Source: Oscillospiraceae bacterium (lineage in GTDB: Bacteria > Bacillota > Clostridia > Oscillospirales > Ruminococcaceae). From it: DNA of 64,000 nucleotides. This document shows, piece by piece, positions 54,911-63,126 of this stretch; the first letter of the stretch is position 1, and every line of letters begins with the position of its first letter. Location of the stretch: the NCBI GenBank assembly GCA_022835495.1, contig BQOK01000001.1, positions 3,410,001 to 3,474,000 of the forward strand, written 5' to 3'. Position numbers and translations under genes: made by a program. The notes under the pieces were generated by a model. That model had not been told where the DNA came from, ran no database searches, and saw nothing but the letters and a program-made list of their open reading frames with translations.

Positions 54911-56089
54911 TTACGTTTTGTATATATATTGTTCCGCCTTTTCCCAGTCCACCTCGATCCCCAGCCCCGGCCCCTGGGGCAGGATAAAGCACATATGCTC
55001 GTCCATTTCCAGGTTCCGCTTGAGCAGGTCGGTCCGCAGCGGGTTCGGGTTGAGCTCACACTCGATAAAGGGCACGTTGGAAAGGCTGGCGGAAAAATGC
55101 ACGTTGGCTGCATTGAGCACTGCTGAAAAAAAGGTGTGCGGGGTGAACATTTTGCCGTGCGCCAACGCCAGCGCGGCGATCCGCCTTGCTTCGGTAATGC
55201 CGCCTGCCCAGCCCAGGTTTGCCTGCACCACATCCAAAGCTCCCATTTCCACCAGTTCACTGTAACGGGCCAGCCCCTGTTCCGACTCAATGCCCGCCAC
55301 CAGTGTGCTCTTCAGGCTCGCCGCAATGCGCGCGTAGCTGCGCACATCATCGCTTCGGGTGGGTTCTTCCACCCAATACACGCCGTATTCGCGGAACATC
55401 TGCTCACCGGCTACCACGGCGTCCGGATCCCAGGTGCAATTCATATCCACCATCAGGCGCGCGCCGGGGCCGATCACACGCCGCGCCGCGGCGATCCGTG
55501 CGGCATCCTGTTCATAGCTGTAGGCCCAGTCTCCCCCCTTCATATACCGCAAAGGGGAGCTGATCATGCCCCGCACCCGGCCGATCTTCATTTTAAAATC
55601 AGAAAAGCCCATGGCGCAGTAACCTTCCAATTCCCGCTCCAGATCCCCCGCCTCTTTGCCTGGCGCATAAAACCCTGCGCTGGCATATCCCTGCACTCGG
55701 TGCGCGTTTGCCCCCAGCAGGCGATACAGCGGCATGCCCGCCGCCTTGCCCAGCAGATCCCACAGGGCGATGTCGATGCCGCTGATGCCGCCCATTACCA
55801 TGCCGCGGCGGCCAGCCGACCAATTGTTCCACACCAGCTTGTTCCACAGCCGCTCAATGTCCAGCGGGTCTTCGCCCACCAGCAGGGGGGCAAGCTGGCG
55901 CTCCACGATCACTTTCATCGCATCCAGGTTTCCGCCAAACGTGGCTGCCTCGCCCAGGCCATAAAGCTGTGTGTCGGTTTCCACCCGCACCAGCACAGCC
56001 GAGCGTGCATAGCAGGGGGTGCAACCATCGGCAATGGGCCGCTCGTAAGGATATTTCAGGCAGATCGCCTGTACGTTTGTAATTTTCAA
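54911..56089 (-). CDS. Mandelate racemase/muconate lactonizing enzyme-family dehydratase
   Basis: A 392-residue enolase-superfamily enzyme. The start is TTG with GAGG eight bases upstream. The catalytic lysines are in FKMKIG near residue 164, metal ligands in LMVDMNC, YWVEEP and VAGIESE, and the general-acid/base histidine in FTPHTFF. That arrangement is the MR subgroup, which dehydrates acid sugars or racemises hydroxy acids. It is the last gene of an operon encoding a TRAP importer, so the importer probably delivers its substrate, an acid-sugar or similar carboxylate. Confidence 0.9.
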   Translation of the reverse strand: MKITNVQAICLKYPYERPIADGCTPCYARSAVLVRVETDTQLYGLGEAATFGGNLDAMKVIVERQLAPLLVGEDPLDIERLWNKLVWNNWSAGRRGMVMGGISGIDIALWDLLGKAAGMPLYRLLGANAHRVQGYASAGFYAPGKEAGDLERELEGYCAMGFSDFKMKIGRVRGMISSPLRYMKGGDWAYSYEQDAARIAAARRVIGPGARLMVDMNCTWDPDAVVAGEQMFREYGVYWVEEPTRSDDVRSYARIAASLKSTLVAGIESEQGLARYSELVEMGALDVVQANLGWAGGITEARRIAALALAHGKMFTPHTFFSAVLNAANVHFSASLSNVPFIECELNPNPLRTDLLKRNLEMDEHMCFILPQGPGLGIEVDWEKAEQYIYKT

Positions 56090-56118
56090 TCGCTCTTCCT
56101 CGCTTTCAGGCGGCCGCG

Positions 56119-57393
56119 TCAGGCCAGAAGATGGGGCAGCAGCAGCGAAAGCTGCGGCACAAAGGTGATGACCAGAAGATCAAGAATGAGCACCGCAAAG
56201 AACACCAGCAGATAGCGCATCATCCCCTCGATCTTCACCTTGGCGCTGTCGCATACCACGTACAGGTTCACCCCCACGGGCGGGGTCACCATGCCCACCG
56301 CCAGGTTCGCCATCATAATGATGCCGAAGTGGACCAGGTCGATCCCAAGGCTGGCGGCCACGGGGGCAAGCAGAGGCGCCAGGATCACCATCGCTGCCCC
56401 GGCCTCGCAGAACATGCCTACCAGCAGCAGCAGCACGTTCACCAGCAAAAGGAACACATACTTGCTGCCGGAGATGCCCAGGAACGCGTTCGCCACCAGC
56501 TGCGGCACCGACTGCTTGGCCAGCACCCAGCCAAAGATGTTGGAACAGCCGATAATCACCAGCACCGTGGCGGCGGTAAGGCAGGAATCCAGTAGGATCT
56601 TGGGCAGGTCCTTCCACCTGATCTCCCGGTATACGAACACCCCCACCACAAAGCCATACACGACCGCCAGCACGGCTGCCTCGGTGGCGGTGCACAGGCC
56701 CCCATAGATACTGCCCAGGATCATGACCGGCATAAAAAGGGCCAGCACAGCCTTGCGCAGGGCGGCAAGCTTTTGTTTGCCCGTGCTTTTTTCGCTGGGC
56801 ACGAACCCTTGCTTTTTCGCCATAAAATGGGCCGCGGCCATCAGGGTCACGCAGATAAACACGCCCGGCAAAAGTCCTGCCTTGAACAGGTCTCCGATGG
56901 ACTGCTCGGCCGCCACGCCGTACATGATCAGCCCAATGCTGGGCGGAATGATGACCCCAAGCTCGGCCGAAGATGCCACCGTGGCGGCGGCGAAGTTGCG
57001 CTCGTAGCGGTGGTTGAGCATTTCCGGAATGATGATGGCCCCGATCGCGGCCGCAGTGGCCGCGCTGGACCCGGAAATCGCGGCAAAAAAACCGCAGGCC
57101 ACTACCGCCACCATCGCCAGGCCGCCCGACACATGCCCCAGCATCACGTTGCAGAAGTTAATAAGCCGCCGGGAAATGCCGCCGGAGCTCATCAGGTTGC
57201 CCGCCAGCACAAAAAACGGGATCGCCATCAAAGTGAACCCGGACGAACCGGAAAAGATCCGCTGCGCCACAATGGCAAGATCCATCTCGCTGCCCAGCGC
57301 GATCGCCAGCAGCGAGGAACCGCCCAGGGTAAACGCGATGGGCAGGCCCAGGAACAGCAGCACAAAAAAGCACACAAACAAAATTGCGATCAT
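56119..57393 (-). CDS. dctM: TRAP transporter large permease (DctM)
   Basis: A 424-residue membrane protein with about 12 helices. ATG 57393 overlaps the DctQ stop by ATGA. Family stretches are GLPIAFTLGGSSLLA, FSGSSGFTLMAIPFFVLAGNLM, ACGFFAAISGSSAATAAAIGAIIIPEM and the C-terminal MVTPPVGVNLYV. It forms the ion-coupled channel of a tripartite ATP-independent periplasmic-type importer with DctQ and the lipid-anchored DctP. Confidence 0.95.
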   Translation of the reverse strand: MIAILFVCFFVLLFLGLPIAFTLGGSSLLAIALGSEMDLAIVAQRIFSGSSGFTLMAIPFFVLAGNLMSSGGISRRLINFCNVMLGHVSGGLAMVAVVACGFFAAISGSSAATAAAIGAIIIPEMLNHRYERNFAAATVASSAELGVIIPPSIGLIMYGVAAEQSIGDLFKAGLLPGVFICVTLMAAAHFMAKKQGFVPSEKSTGKQKLAALRKAVLALFMPVMILGSIYGGLCTATEAAVLAVVYGFVVGVFVYREIRWKDLPKILLDSCLTAATVLVIIGCSNIFGWVLAKQSVPQLVANAFLGISGSKYVFLLLVNVLLLLVGMFCEAGAAMVILAPLLAPVAASLGIDLVHFGIIMMANLAVGMVTPPVGVNLYVVCDSAKVKIEGMMRYLLVFFAVLILDLLVITFVPQLSLLLPHLLA

Positions 57394-57878
57394 TCCTTGT
57401 TCCCCCACCCTTTCACGCAGTTCTCACACAGCACAAACACTGAATCCAGCGTCATAAGGCCGAACCCGGCCGGAATGGCGGCATACACCAGCCCCATCGA
57501 CCACTTGAGCATGGGGGTGGTGTTGCCCCAATACATCACGGCCAGCTTTGCCCCCACCACGGTAAGCGCGGCCAGCAGCAGCGCCTGGATCACCAGTACC
57601 AGCACCTTCACCGCGCGGCCCACTTTGGCAGGCAGCAGCATTTGGATCAGGTCCAGCCCCACCATGGAGCCCTTGCGCACACACAGTGCGCCGCTCAAAA
57701 ACGCGCACCAAACCATGGTGTACTGCGAGAGCTCTTCGCTCCAGCGGATGGAGGCGTGCATCCAACGGAACACCAGCTGCGCCGTGACCACCAGCACCAT
57801 GACTGCCAGCATGGTCATTACCAGGTATTCCAGCGCCCGGTTCATTGCCCGGTCCACTTTTTTTACGATACAGAGCAT
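57390..57878 (-). CDS. dctQ: TRAP transporter small permease (DctQ)
   Basis: About 162 residues with four membrane helices. ATG 57878 is chosen because AGGGAGG lies eight bases upstream; the open frame to 57911 lacks one. RWSEELSQYTMVWCAFLSGALCVRKGSMVGLD is the conserved W-x-E-E loop of DctQ proteins. It starts about 36 bases after DctP and overlaps DctM by four bases. Confidence 0.93.
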   Translation of the reverse strand: MLCIVKKVDRAMNRALEYLVMTMLAVMVLVVTAQLVFRWMHASIRWSEELSQYTMVWCAFLSGALCVRKGSMVGLDLIQMLLPAKVGRAVKVLVLVIQALLLAALTVVGAKLAVMYWGNTTPMLKWSMGLVYAAIPAGFGLMTLDSVFVLCENCVKGWGNKE

Positions 57879-57913
57879 ATTCTTGTCCTCCCTTCCGAGG
57901 GCATTGCCCAAGC

Positions 57914-58960
57914 TCAGCCCTTCACCGCGCGGATCTTTTCCACCGTGGCGCCGAACTGCCCGGCGTAGGTGTCGTACAAAGGCTGGATGGCCGCTTGGAA
58001 CGCGGCCTTATCCACCTCGTTCACCTCCATGCCGTTGGCTTTCAGGTCCGCCAGCTCCGCCTCATAGTTGGCCAGGTTCTCTTCCCGCTGGTGCTGCACG
58101 GTTTCCTGGGCGCATTCCAGCAGCATCTGCTGCTGATCGGCCGAAAGCTTTTCCCAGGTCTTGGTGCTGATGAGCAGGGGCAGCACCACGTACATGTGCT
58201 CAGTGAGCGAGAGGTACTTCTGCACCTCGTAAAAGCGTGAGGCGTCGATCACCGAGATCGGGTTCTCCTGCCCATCCACCGCGCCGGTCTGCAGGGCGGT
58301 AAACAGCTCGCCGAAGCTCATCGAGACCGCATCGATGCCAAAGGTATTCAGCCCCTCCACCAGCACGTTGGACTGAAGCGTGCGCATGCGCAGGCCCTTG
58401 CAGTCCTCGGGGGCGGCAATGGGGTGCTGGCTGTTGGTCATGCTGCGGAACCCCAGGTCAAAAAAGCCCAGCAGCTTAAGGCCCTGCCCCTCCAGGTTTT
58501 CAAACATCCCCCGGCCTATCTCGCCGTCCAGCACGGCAATTCCCTGTTCACGGCTCTCAAAAAGATAAGGCAGGTTGAACACGTCCAGCGCCGGGTCAAA
58601 GCCGGTCAGGGTAGCCACCGCGCAGACCACCATGTCCACAGTGCCCATCTGCAGGCCCTCGGCCATCTCTTTTTCATCCCCCAGCGCGCCGTTGGGCTGC
58701 ACATTTACTGCAATGGCGCCGCCCGAGCGCTCTTCGATGAGCTGCTTGAAATACAGGGCGGCCTGATGGAAGGAATGCGCTTCAGACTGGCCGTGGCCGA
58801 AGGTCAGGGTGATCGCGGCCCCCGCAGCGGGCGCCGCGCCGGGATCCGCCGCAGCCCCCGGCTGCGAAAGGGGCGCGGAGCCCACAGGCGCCCCGCCGCA
58901 GCCTGCCAGAACCATAAGGCATAAGGCACATGCAAGCAAGAAAGCGACAAACCGTTTCAT
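57914..58960 (-). CDS. dctP: TRAP transporter solute-binding lipoprotein (DctP)
   Basis: A 348-residue lipoprotein; the lipobox is VLAGC near residue 21, followed by a proline/alanine linker. The DctP core starts LTFGHGQSEAHSFHQAALYFKQLIEE. The conserved arginine region CKGLRMRTLQSNVLVEGLNTFG binds the substrate carboxylate, and FGELFTALQTGAVDGQENP is the family signature. It captures an organic acid outside the cell and hands it to DctQM. First gene of the operon. Confidence 0.94.
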   Translation of the reverse strand: MKRFVAFLLACALCLMVLAGCGGAPVGSAPLSQPGAAADPGAAPAAGAAITLTFGHGQSEAHSFHQAALYFKQLIEERSGGAIAVNVQPNGALGDEKEMAEGLQMGTVDMVVCAVATLTGFDPALDVFNLPYLFESREQGIAVLDGEIGRGMFENLEGQGLKLLGFFDLGFRSMTNSQHPIAAPEDCKGLRMRTLQSNVLVEGLNTFGIDAVSMSFGELFTALQTGAVDGQENPISVIDASRFYEVQKYLSLTEHMYVVLPLLISTKTWEKLSADQQQMLLECAQETVQHQREENLANYEAELADLKANGMEVNEVDKAAFQAAIQPLYDTYAGQFGATVEKIRAVKG

Positions 58961-58995
58961 AATATCTCTCCTTTTTATCCAAAATAGTCCACATT

Positions 58996-59016
58996 TTGGT
59001 CAATATATTTGACCAA
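58996..59016. promoter_or_regulatory. Second operator-like palindrome in the TRAP leader
   Basis: TTGGTCAA-TATAT-TTGACCAA, perfect 8-base arms, lies between the dctP -10 hexamer and the gene, close to the likely transcription start. Confidence 0.55.
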
Positions 59017-59029
59017 TCTTTCTATTTTT

Positions 59030-59057
59030 ATTATATCGGACCTTTTTATAAATTCAA
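59030..59057 (-). promoter_or_regulatory. TRAP operon promoter
   Basis: Minus-strand TTGAAT (59052-59057), 16 bases, TATAAT (59030-59035), about 70 bases upstream of dctP. The -35 hexamer lies inside the 42-base palindrome. Confidence 0.7.
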
Positions 59058-59093
59058 AGGATTCATCTTGTATACAAGATGAATCCTTTGAAT
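59052..59093. promoter_or_regulatory. 42-bp perfect palindrome, probable GntR operator
   Basis: Arms 59052-59072 and 59073-59093 are exact complements with no loop; the centre reads CATCTTGTATACAAGATG. TTGTATACAA-like cores are typical of FCD-type GntR operators. It covers the -35 of the TRAP operon and lies just upstream of the gntR promoter, so one bound repressor could control both. Confidence 0.7.
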
Positions 59094-59111
59094 GCAACTT
59101 AAAACAAACCG

Positions 59112-59140
59112 TTGCCTTTTGCTTTTTCTTCTTTTATAAT
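59112..59140 (+). promoter_or_regulatory. gntR promoter
   Basis: TTGCCT (59112-59117), 17 bases, TATAAT (59135-59140), 42 bases before the ATG. Confidence 0.7.
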
Positions 59141-59182
59141 AAAGCCAGTCACCTCGATCTTATCCGCCGGAAGGAGCAAGCC

Positions 59183-59857
59183 ATGGCAGAATACAGCCTG
59201 AAAGACAAGGCCTACCGCCTGATCAAACAAAACATCATCCACTGCGTCTACATGCCCAACACGGTTCTCAGCGAAGCGGAGTTGATGGCCACGGTGGACG
59301 CCAGCCGCACCCCCATCCGCGAGGCGCTGAACAAGCTGGAGCACGAGCACCTGATCCGCATCCTGCCCAAGCGGGGCGCTGTGGTGGCCGACATCTCCAT
59401 CAGCGAGGTGAGCATGATCTTTGAGGCCCGGCTGCACACCGAGCCCTACATTCTGCGCAACTTTTTGCAGAATGTGGACCGCGCCCCCCTGGAAGAGATC
59501 CTGCGGCAGATGCTCGCGGCCCCTATGGACGAGGGGCACTACGAAAAGATCTATTCCATGGACGATCTTCTGCACCGCATTCTGTGCAACGCCTGCCCGA
59601 ACCCCTACATCCGCGACCCCATGGGCCATATTCTGGACCAAAGCAACCGGCTGCGTATTTTGGCAGGCAAAAACATCCATGGGCGGCAGTTTTCAGCCAC
59701 GCAGGAACACATCGCCCTGCTGCGGGCGGTGCTGGCCGGCAATGCCGAGGAGGCGGCCAGTCTGCTGACCGAGCATCTGAACAACTCGCGGGATGCCGCC
59801 ATCCGCTCCCTGCTGGACAGCGACATAAGCACCAGCTTTCCGGCCTTGCGGCTGTGA
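59183..59857 (+). CDS. GntR-family regulator with FCD effector domain
   Basis: A 224-residue regulator. The winged HTH spans residues 5-70 (NIIHCVYMPNTVLSEAELMATVDASRTPIREALNKLEHEHLIRILPKRGAVV). The helical FCD domain follows, with DLLHRILCNACPNPYI providing a metal-binding-type histidine and EHIALLRAVLAGNAEEAASLLTEHLNNSR near the end. AAGGAG is seven bases before ATG 59183; the earlier in-frame start lies in the operator. It is divergent from the TRAP-dehydratase operon and very likely represses it until a sugar acid binds. Confidence 0.92.
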   Translation: MAEYSLKDKAYRLIKQNIIHCVYMPNTVLSEAELMATVDASRTPIREALNKLEHEHLIRILPKRGAVVADISISEVSMIFEARLHTEPYILRNFLQNVDRAPLEEILRQMLAAPMDEGHYEKIYSMDDLLHRILCNACPNPYIRDPMGHILDQSNRLRILAGKNIHGRQFSATQEHIALLRAVLAGNAEEAASLLTEHLNNSRDAAIRSLLDSDISTSFPALRL

Positions 59858-59965
59858 GCGCAGAGCCTTTGCAGCGCGGCGGCAGGGCAGGGGCAGCCGT
59901 GTCTGGCGGGGTGTGCTATAATGGAAGCGTCCTTTTTAAAAGCCTGTTTCACAAGGAGGCCTATT

Positions 59966-60886
59966 ATGAAATATCTTGACCTGGGCGGCAGCGGCCTGCG
60001 CGTTTCGGCCGTGGCGCTGGGCTGCATGCGCATCGCATCGCTCACCCCCGCCGAGCTGGAGCGCCACGTGCACAATGCCCTGGAGCTGGGCGTGAACTTT
60101 TTCGACCACGCCGACATTTATGGCAAGGGCGCCTGCGAGGAAGCCTTCGGCCGCCTGCTTGCGGCCGAGCCGGGCCTGCGGCAGCGCATGGTGCTGCAAA
60201 GCAAATGCGGCATCCGGCCGGGGGTGTGCTACGACCTTTCCAAAGAGTATCTTCTGGAAGCGGCCGAGGCCAGCCTGCGCCGGCTGCGCACCGACCATCT
60301 GGATGTTCTGTTGCTGCACCGGCCGGACGCTCTGATGGAGCCGGACGAGGTGGCCGAAGCGTTCCGGCAGCTGCGGGCCGCGGGCAAGGTGCTGCATTTT
60401 GGGGTGAGCAATTTCAGCGCGCCCCAGCTACGCCTTTTGCAGCGCGCGGTGGGCGAGCCCTTGCGCGTAAACCAGCTCCAGTTTTCGCTGACGCACTGCA
60501 GTATGGTGCGCCAGGGCGTCAGCGCCAACACCCTGTTCGACGACGCGCTGGACCGGGACGGGGGCGTGCTGGACGAATGCCGTTTGGCCGGAACGACCAT
60601 CCAGGCCTGGAGCCCGCTTCAGTTCGGCATGTTCGGGGGGGTGTTCCTGGATCACCCCGATTGGCCCGAGCTGAACGAAGCGCTGGCCCGGCTGGCCGCC
60701 CAGTACGGGGTGAGCAAGGCTGCCATCGCGGCCGCCTGGGTGCTGCGGCATCCCGCGGGCATGCAGGTGATCGCAGGCACCGCCTCGCCGCTTCATCTGG
60801 CCGAACTGTGCGCGGGCGCCGATCTTTCCCTCACCCGCCCCGAGTGGTACGAGCTGTACCGGGCGGCGGGGGGCCGCCAGCCGTAA
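59966..60886 (+). CDS. Aldo/keto reductase (YdhF-like)
   Basis: A 306-residue NADPH-type oxidoreductase of the AKR family. MKYLDLGGSGLRVSAVALGCMRI opens the barrel. The catalytic residues are in FFDHADIYGKGACEEAFG (Asp, Tyr), the lysine in VLQSKCGIRPG and the histidine in LDVLLLHRPDAL. C-terminal SPLQFGMFGG and VIAGTASPLHLAE bind cofactor. AAGGAGG precedes ATG 59966. It lies 108 bases after gntR on the same strand and may be co-transcribed; substrate unknown. Confidence 0.9.
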   Translation: MKYLDLGGSGLRVSAVALGCMRIASLTPAELERHVHNALELGVNFFDHADIYGKGACEEAFGRLLAAEPGLRQRMVLQSKCGIRPGVCYDLSKEYLLEAAEASLRRLRTDHLDVLLLHRPDALMEPDEVAEAFRQLRAAGKVLHFGVSNFSAPQLRLLQRAVGEPLRVNQLQFSLTHCSMVRQGVSANTLFDDALDRDGGVLDECRLAGTTIQAWSPLQFGMFGGVFLDHPDWPELNEALARLAAQYGVSKAAIAAAWVLRHPAGMQVIAGTASPLHLAELCAGADLSLTRPEWYELYRAAGGRQP

Positions 60887-60892
60887 AAAAAC

Positions 60893-60937
60893 AAAACAGC
60901 CCAGGGGCCGCAGCGGCCTCTAGGCTGTTTTGTTTTT
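60893..60937. terminator. Terminator after the aldo/keto reductase gene
   Basis: AAAACAGCC and GGCTGTTTT enclose an inner GGGGCCGCAGCGGCCTC hairpin; GTTTTT follows on the plus strand and A runs precede it, so it can also serve the convergent gene. Confidence 0.85.
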
Positions 60938-60995
60938 CTGCGAATGCCATAAAGCCCCTGGGAACCAGCGCTCCTCATAAAAGGCCCATGGATTT

Positions 60996-62027
60996 TCAGC
61001 CGCCGCGCACCCGGCGGTAGTTTTCGCCGATGCGGTCCCACAGCTGCAGCGGGTCCTCCGCCGCCACCGAGGTGCCGTAGCCGCCCCGGTAGGTCCAGGT
61101 GGCCAGCCGGTCCACCCCGAGGCTCTCGTACAGCTTCACCACCCGGTCCACCTGGGCCAGATCCTCCGGGCGCTTGTTGTAACCCATCAGCCACCGCTCC
61201 GACTGCTTGCCGTACTTTTTGGCCATCGCCACCGTGCGCTGGGTGATCTCCTTAAAAAAGCTCTCGGGCAGCGACCAGTTGATGATGGTGGTGGAAAAAA
61301 CATCGAACCAGGGGCAGGCGGCCACCAGCTCCCAGTTGTCGTAGCCGCGCTGCTCGGTGACATAGTAGCTGTTCAGGGTGGCGTGCACACAGCAGGTGAT
61401 CTCGAGCCCGGGCTTATACTCCTTGAGCGCTTTTGAAGCGTCCGCCAGGGTCTTGAGCGCCTCCCTCCATCGGAACTGCTTTACATCGTCGTTCATAAAG
61501 CGGGGCATCTCGTAACCATAATAGTCCCCGAATTTTTTCATGCACTCGGGGCAGCGGCAGGACCAGTCGTCCCCCGCGCCGCCGGTGATGGAGGCGTAGG
61601 CCTTGGGGTAGGCATAGTGGGGCTCATCCCAGAAAAAGCCGTCCACCTCGGTCTCGCGGGCCAGCTTCATGCACAGGCCGGTGAAATAATCCCGAAAGGC
61701 ATTCGTGTTGAAGCAGGCGGCGGGCAGCACCTCCCCGGTATAGGCCGACACCTGGCGGTGGTGGATGTTGTTCTGCAAAAACAGGCTTACCTGTTCGCCC
61801 CCAAAGTATTTGCCGATGCCCCAGGTGTCTGCCAAGACCCGCAGGCCCAACTGGTGCGCCTTTTTCACAATGGCGTTCAGGTTTGGGAACCAGAAGTCCA
61901 GATCAAACTCGGTGATGGCCAGGATCACCGTGTCGCAGCCGTGCTCCAGCATCTCCCGGAAATCCCGCTCGGCGTGCTCCACATAATTCAGGCCGTAATA
62001 GCTCACGGCGGTATGCTTGATTGCCAT
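60996..62027 (-). CDS. Putative TIM-barrel glycoside hydrolase-like protein
   Basis: A 343-residue cytoplasmic protein without a signal peptide. It begins HTAVSYYGLNYVEHAERDFREMLEHGCDTVILAITEFDLDFW, an alpha/beta-barrel start. ETEVDGFFWDEPHYAYP carries an aspartate-glutamate pair in the position of a barrel-end acid, and CRCPECMKKFGDYYG is a small Cys cluster. AWTYRGGYGTS closes the sequence. No named family is certain; it resembles uncharacterised glycosidase-like proteins found beside Gfo/Idh/MocA oxidoreductases, as here. It starts 18 bases after the oxidoreductase gene. Confidence 0.65.
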   Translation of the reverse strand: MAIKHTAVSYYGLNYVEHAERDFREMLEHGCDTVILAITEFDLDFWFPNLNAIVKKAHQLGLRVLADTWGIGKYFGGEQVSLFLQNNIHHRQVSAYTGEVLPAACFNTNAFRDYFTGLCMKLARETEVDGFFWDEPHYAYPKAYASITGGAGDDWSCRCPECMKKFGDYYGYEMPRFMNDDVKQFRWREALKTLADASKALKEYKPGLEITCCVHATLNSYYVTEQRGYDNWELVAACPWFDVFSTTIINWSLPESFFKEITQRTVAMAKKYGKQSERWLMGYNKRPEDLAQVDRVVKLYESLGVDRLATWTYRGGYGTSVAAEDPLQLWDRIGENYRRVRGG

Positions 62028-62044
62028 GTTTTCTTTCCTCCCTG

Positions 62045-63121
62045 TCAGTCCAGGTGGACCGGCTGTCCGCTGGCGATGGATTCATAGCAGCGCACCATGG
62101 CCTCCACGGTCCGGCGGTGCCATTGCAGATTGATCTTGGGCTGGCGGCGGTGCAGGATGCAGTCACAGAATTCGTCCATCATGCCCACCCACTCGTCAAA
62201 ATAGGTGTACTGGATGGTATAGCGGTCGTTGGGGCCGCCGCAGAAGTAGACGTTGGGGCCAAAGCAGTCGGCCTGGATGACCCCCTTGGTGCCCACAATG
62301 GAATAATTCACCTCCATGCGTTTGGGAAAGCGCTCCCACCCGGGGCCCGGTCGTTCCAGCTTTTCTTCCAGCCGGCTCCAGCTGGGGTCCAAAAGGAATC
62401 TGCAGCCGTTTTTCATGCGGCCGGTCACATAGAGCAGGTCCTCCTCGGGGATATCGCGGATGTTTTCGGCCGCGTCGGCAAACACATAATCGTAATCGCT
62501 GCCGGTGATCCAGCGCAGCATATCGAAGATGTGGGGATGGTCGCTCAGCGCACCGCCGCGGCAGCGCGCATCGCCGGGCCTCAGCGGCACCCGCCTGCCA
62601 TAGGATTTTTCCGGCACACCCTGCCAGGGGAACGCCCACACCGGCGAGAGGGTGATGTTGGTGGCGTTAAAGGACACCAGCTCCCCGATCGCCCCGCTCT
62701 GCGCCAGCTCCAGCGCCCGCCGGGCGGTGGGGTTGTAATGCATTTCCAGCTCCACCTGGCACAGGACCCCCGCCTTTTCCACCAGTTCGATCATGCGGTC
62801 GTACTCGGCCAGGTCAAAGGTGGGTACCTTCATGGACAGCATATCCTTGCCGTATTTACAGCAAAGGGCCATGTCCTCGAAATGGCGGCTGTTTTCGCTG
62901 GCCACCACCACCCCCTCGATCTCCGGGTGGGCGCGCAGCATCTCTTCCGTGCTTTCATACACCGGCACACCGTAGCCCAGGGTCTTAAAATGGTCCGCAA
63001 TGGCCCGGTCCGCGCAGCTCACCGCCACCCAGTTGAGCTTTGCGTTGTCGTGCAGGGTTTGGTAATATTTGCGCACATGCGCGTGGGTGAGCGAGCAGAT
63101 CGCCATGTTTACCTGCCTCAT
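62045..63121 (-). CDS. Gfo/Idh/MocA-family oxidoreductase
   Basis: A 358-residue NAD(P)-dependent sugar oxidoreductase-like protein. ATG 63121 has GGAGG 10 bases upstream; a long extension upstream is the other frame of the next gene. Residues 1-120 form the nucleotide domain (VNMAICSLTHAHVRKYYQTL, then VVVASENSRHFEDMALCCKYGKDMLSMKVP in place of the usual E-K-P loop), followed by the beta-sheet domain with CRGGALSDHPHIFDMLRWITGSDYDYV, which holds the conserved aspartate-histidine pair. The usual GxGxxG is replaced by CSLTHAH, so cofactor use is uncertain. Confidence 0.82.
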   Translation of the reverse strand: MRQVNMAICSLTHAHVRKYYQTLHDNAKLNWVAVSCADRAIADHFKTLGYGVPVYESTEEMLRAHPEIEGVVVASENSRHFEDMALCCKYGKDMLSMKVPTFDLAEYDRMIELVEKAGVLCQVELEMHYNPTARRALELAQSGAIGELVSFNATNITLSPVWAFPWQGVPEKSYGRRVPLRPGDARCRGGALSDHPHIFDMLRWITGSDYDYVFADAAENIRDIPEEDLLYVTGRMKNGCRFLLDPSWSRLEEKLERPGPGWERFPKRMEVNYSIVGTKGVIQADCFGPNVYFCGGPNDRYTIQYTYFDEWVGMMDEFCDCILHRRQPKINLQWHRRTVEAMVRCYESIASGQPVHLD

Positions 63122-63126
63122 CTCTG

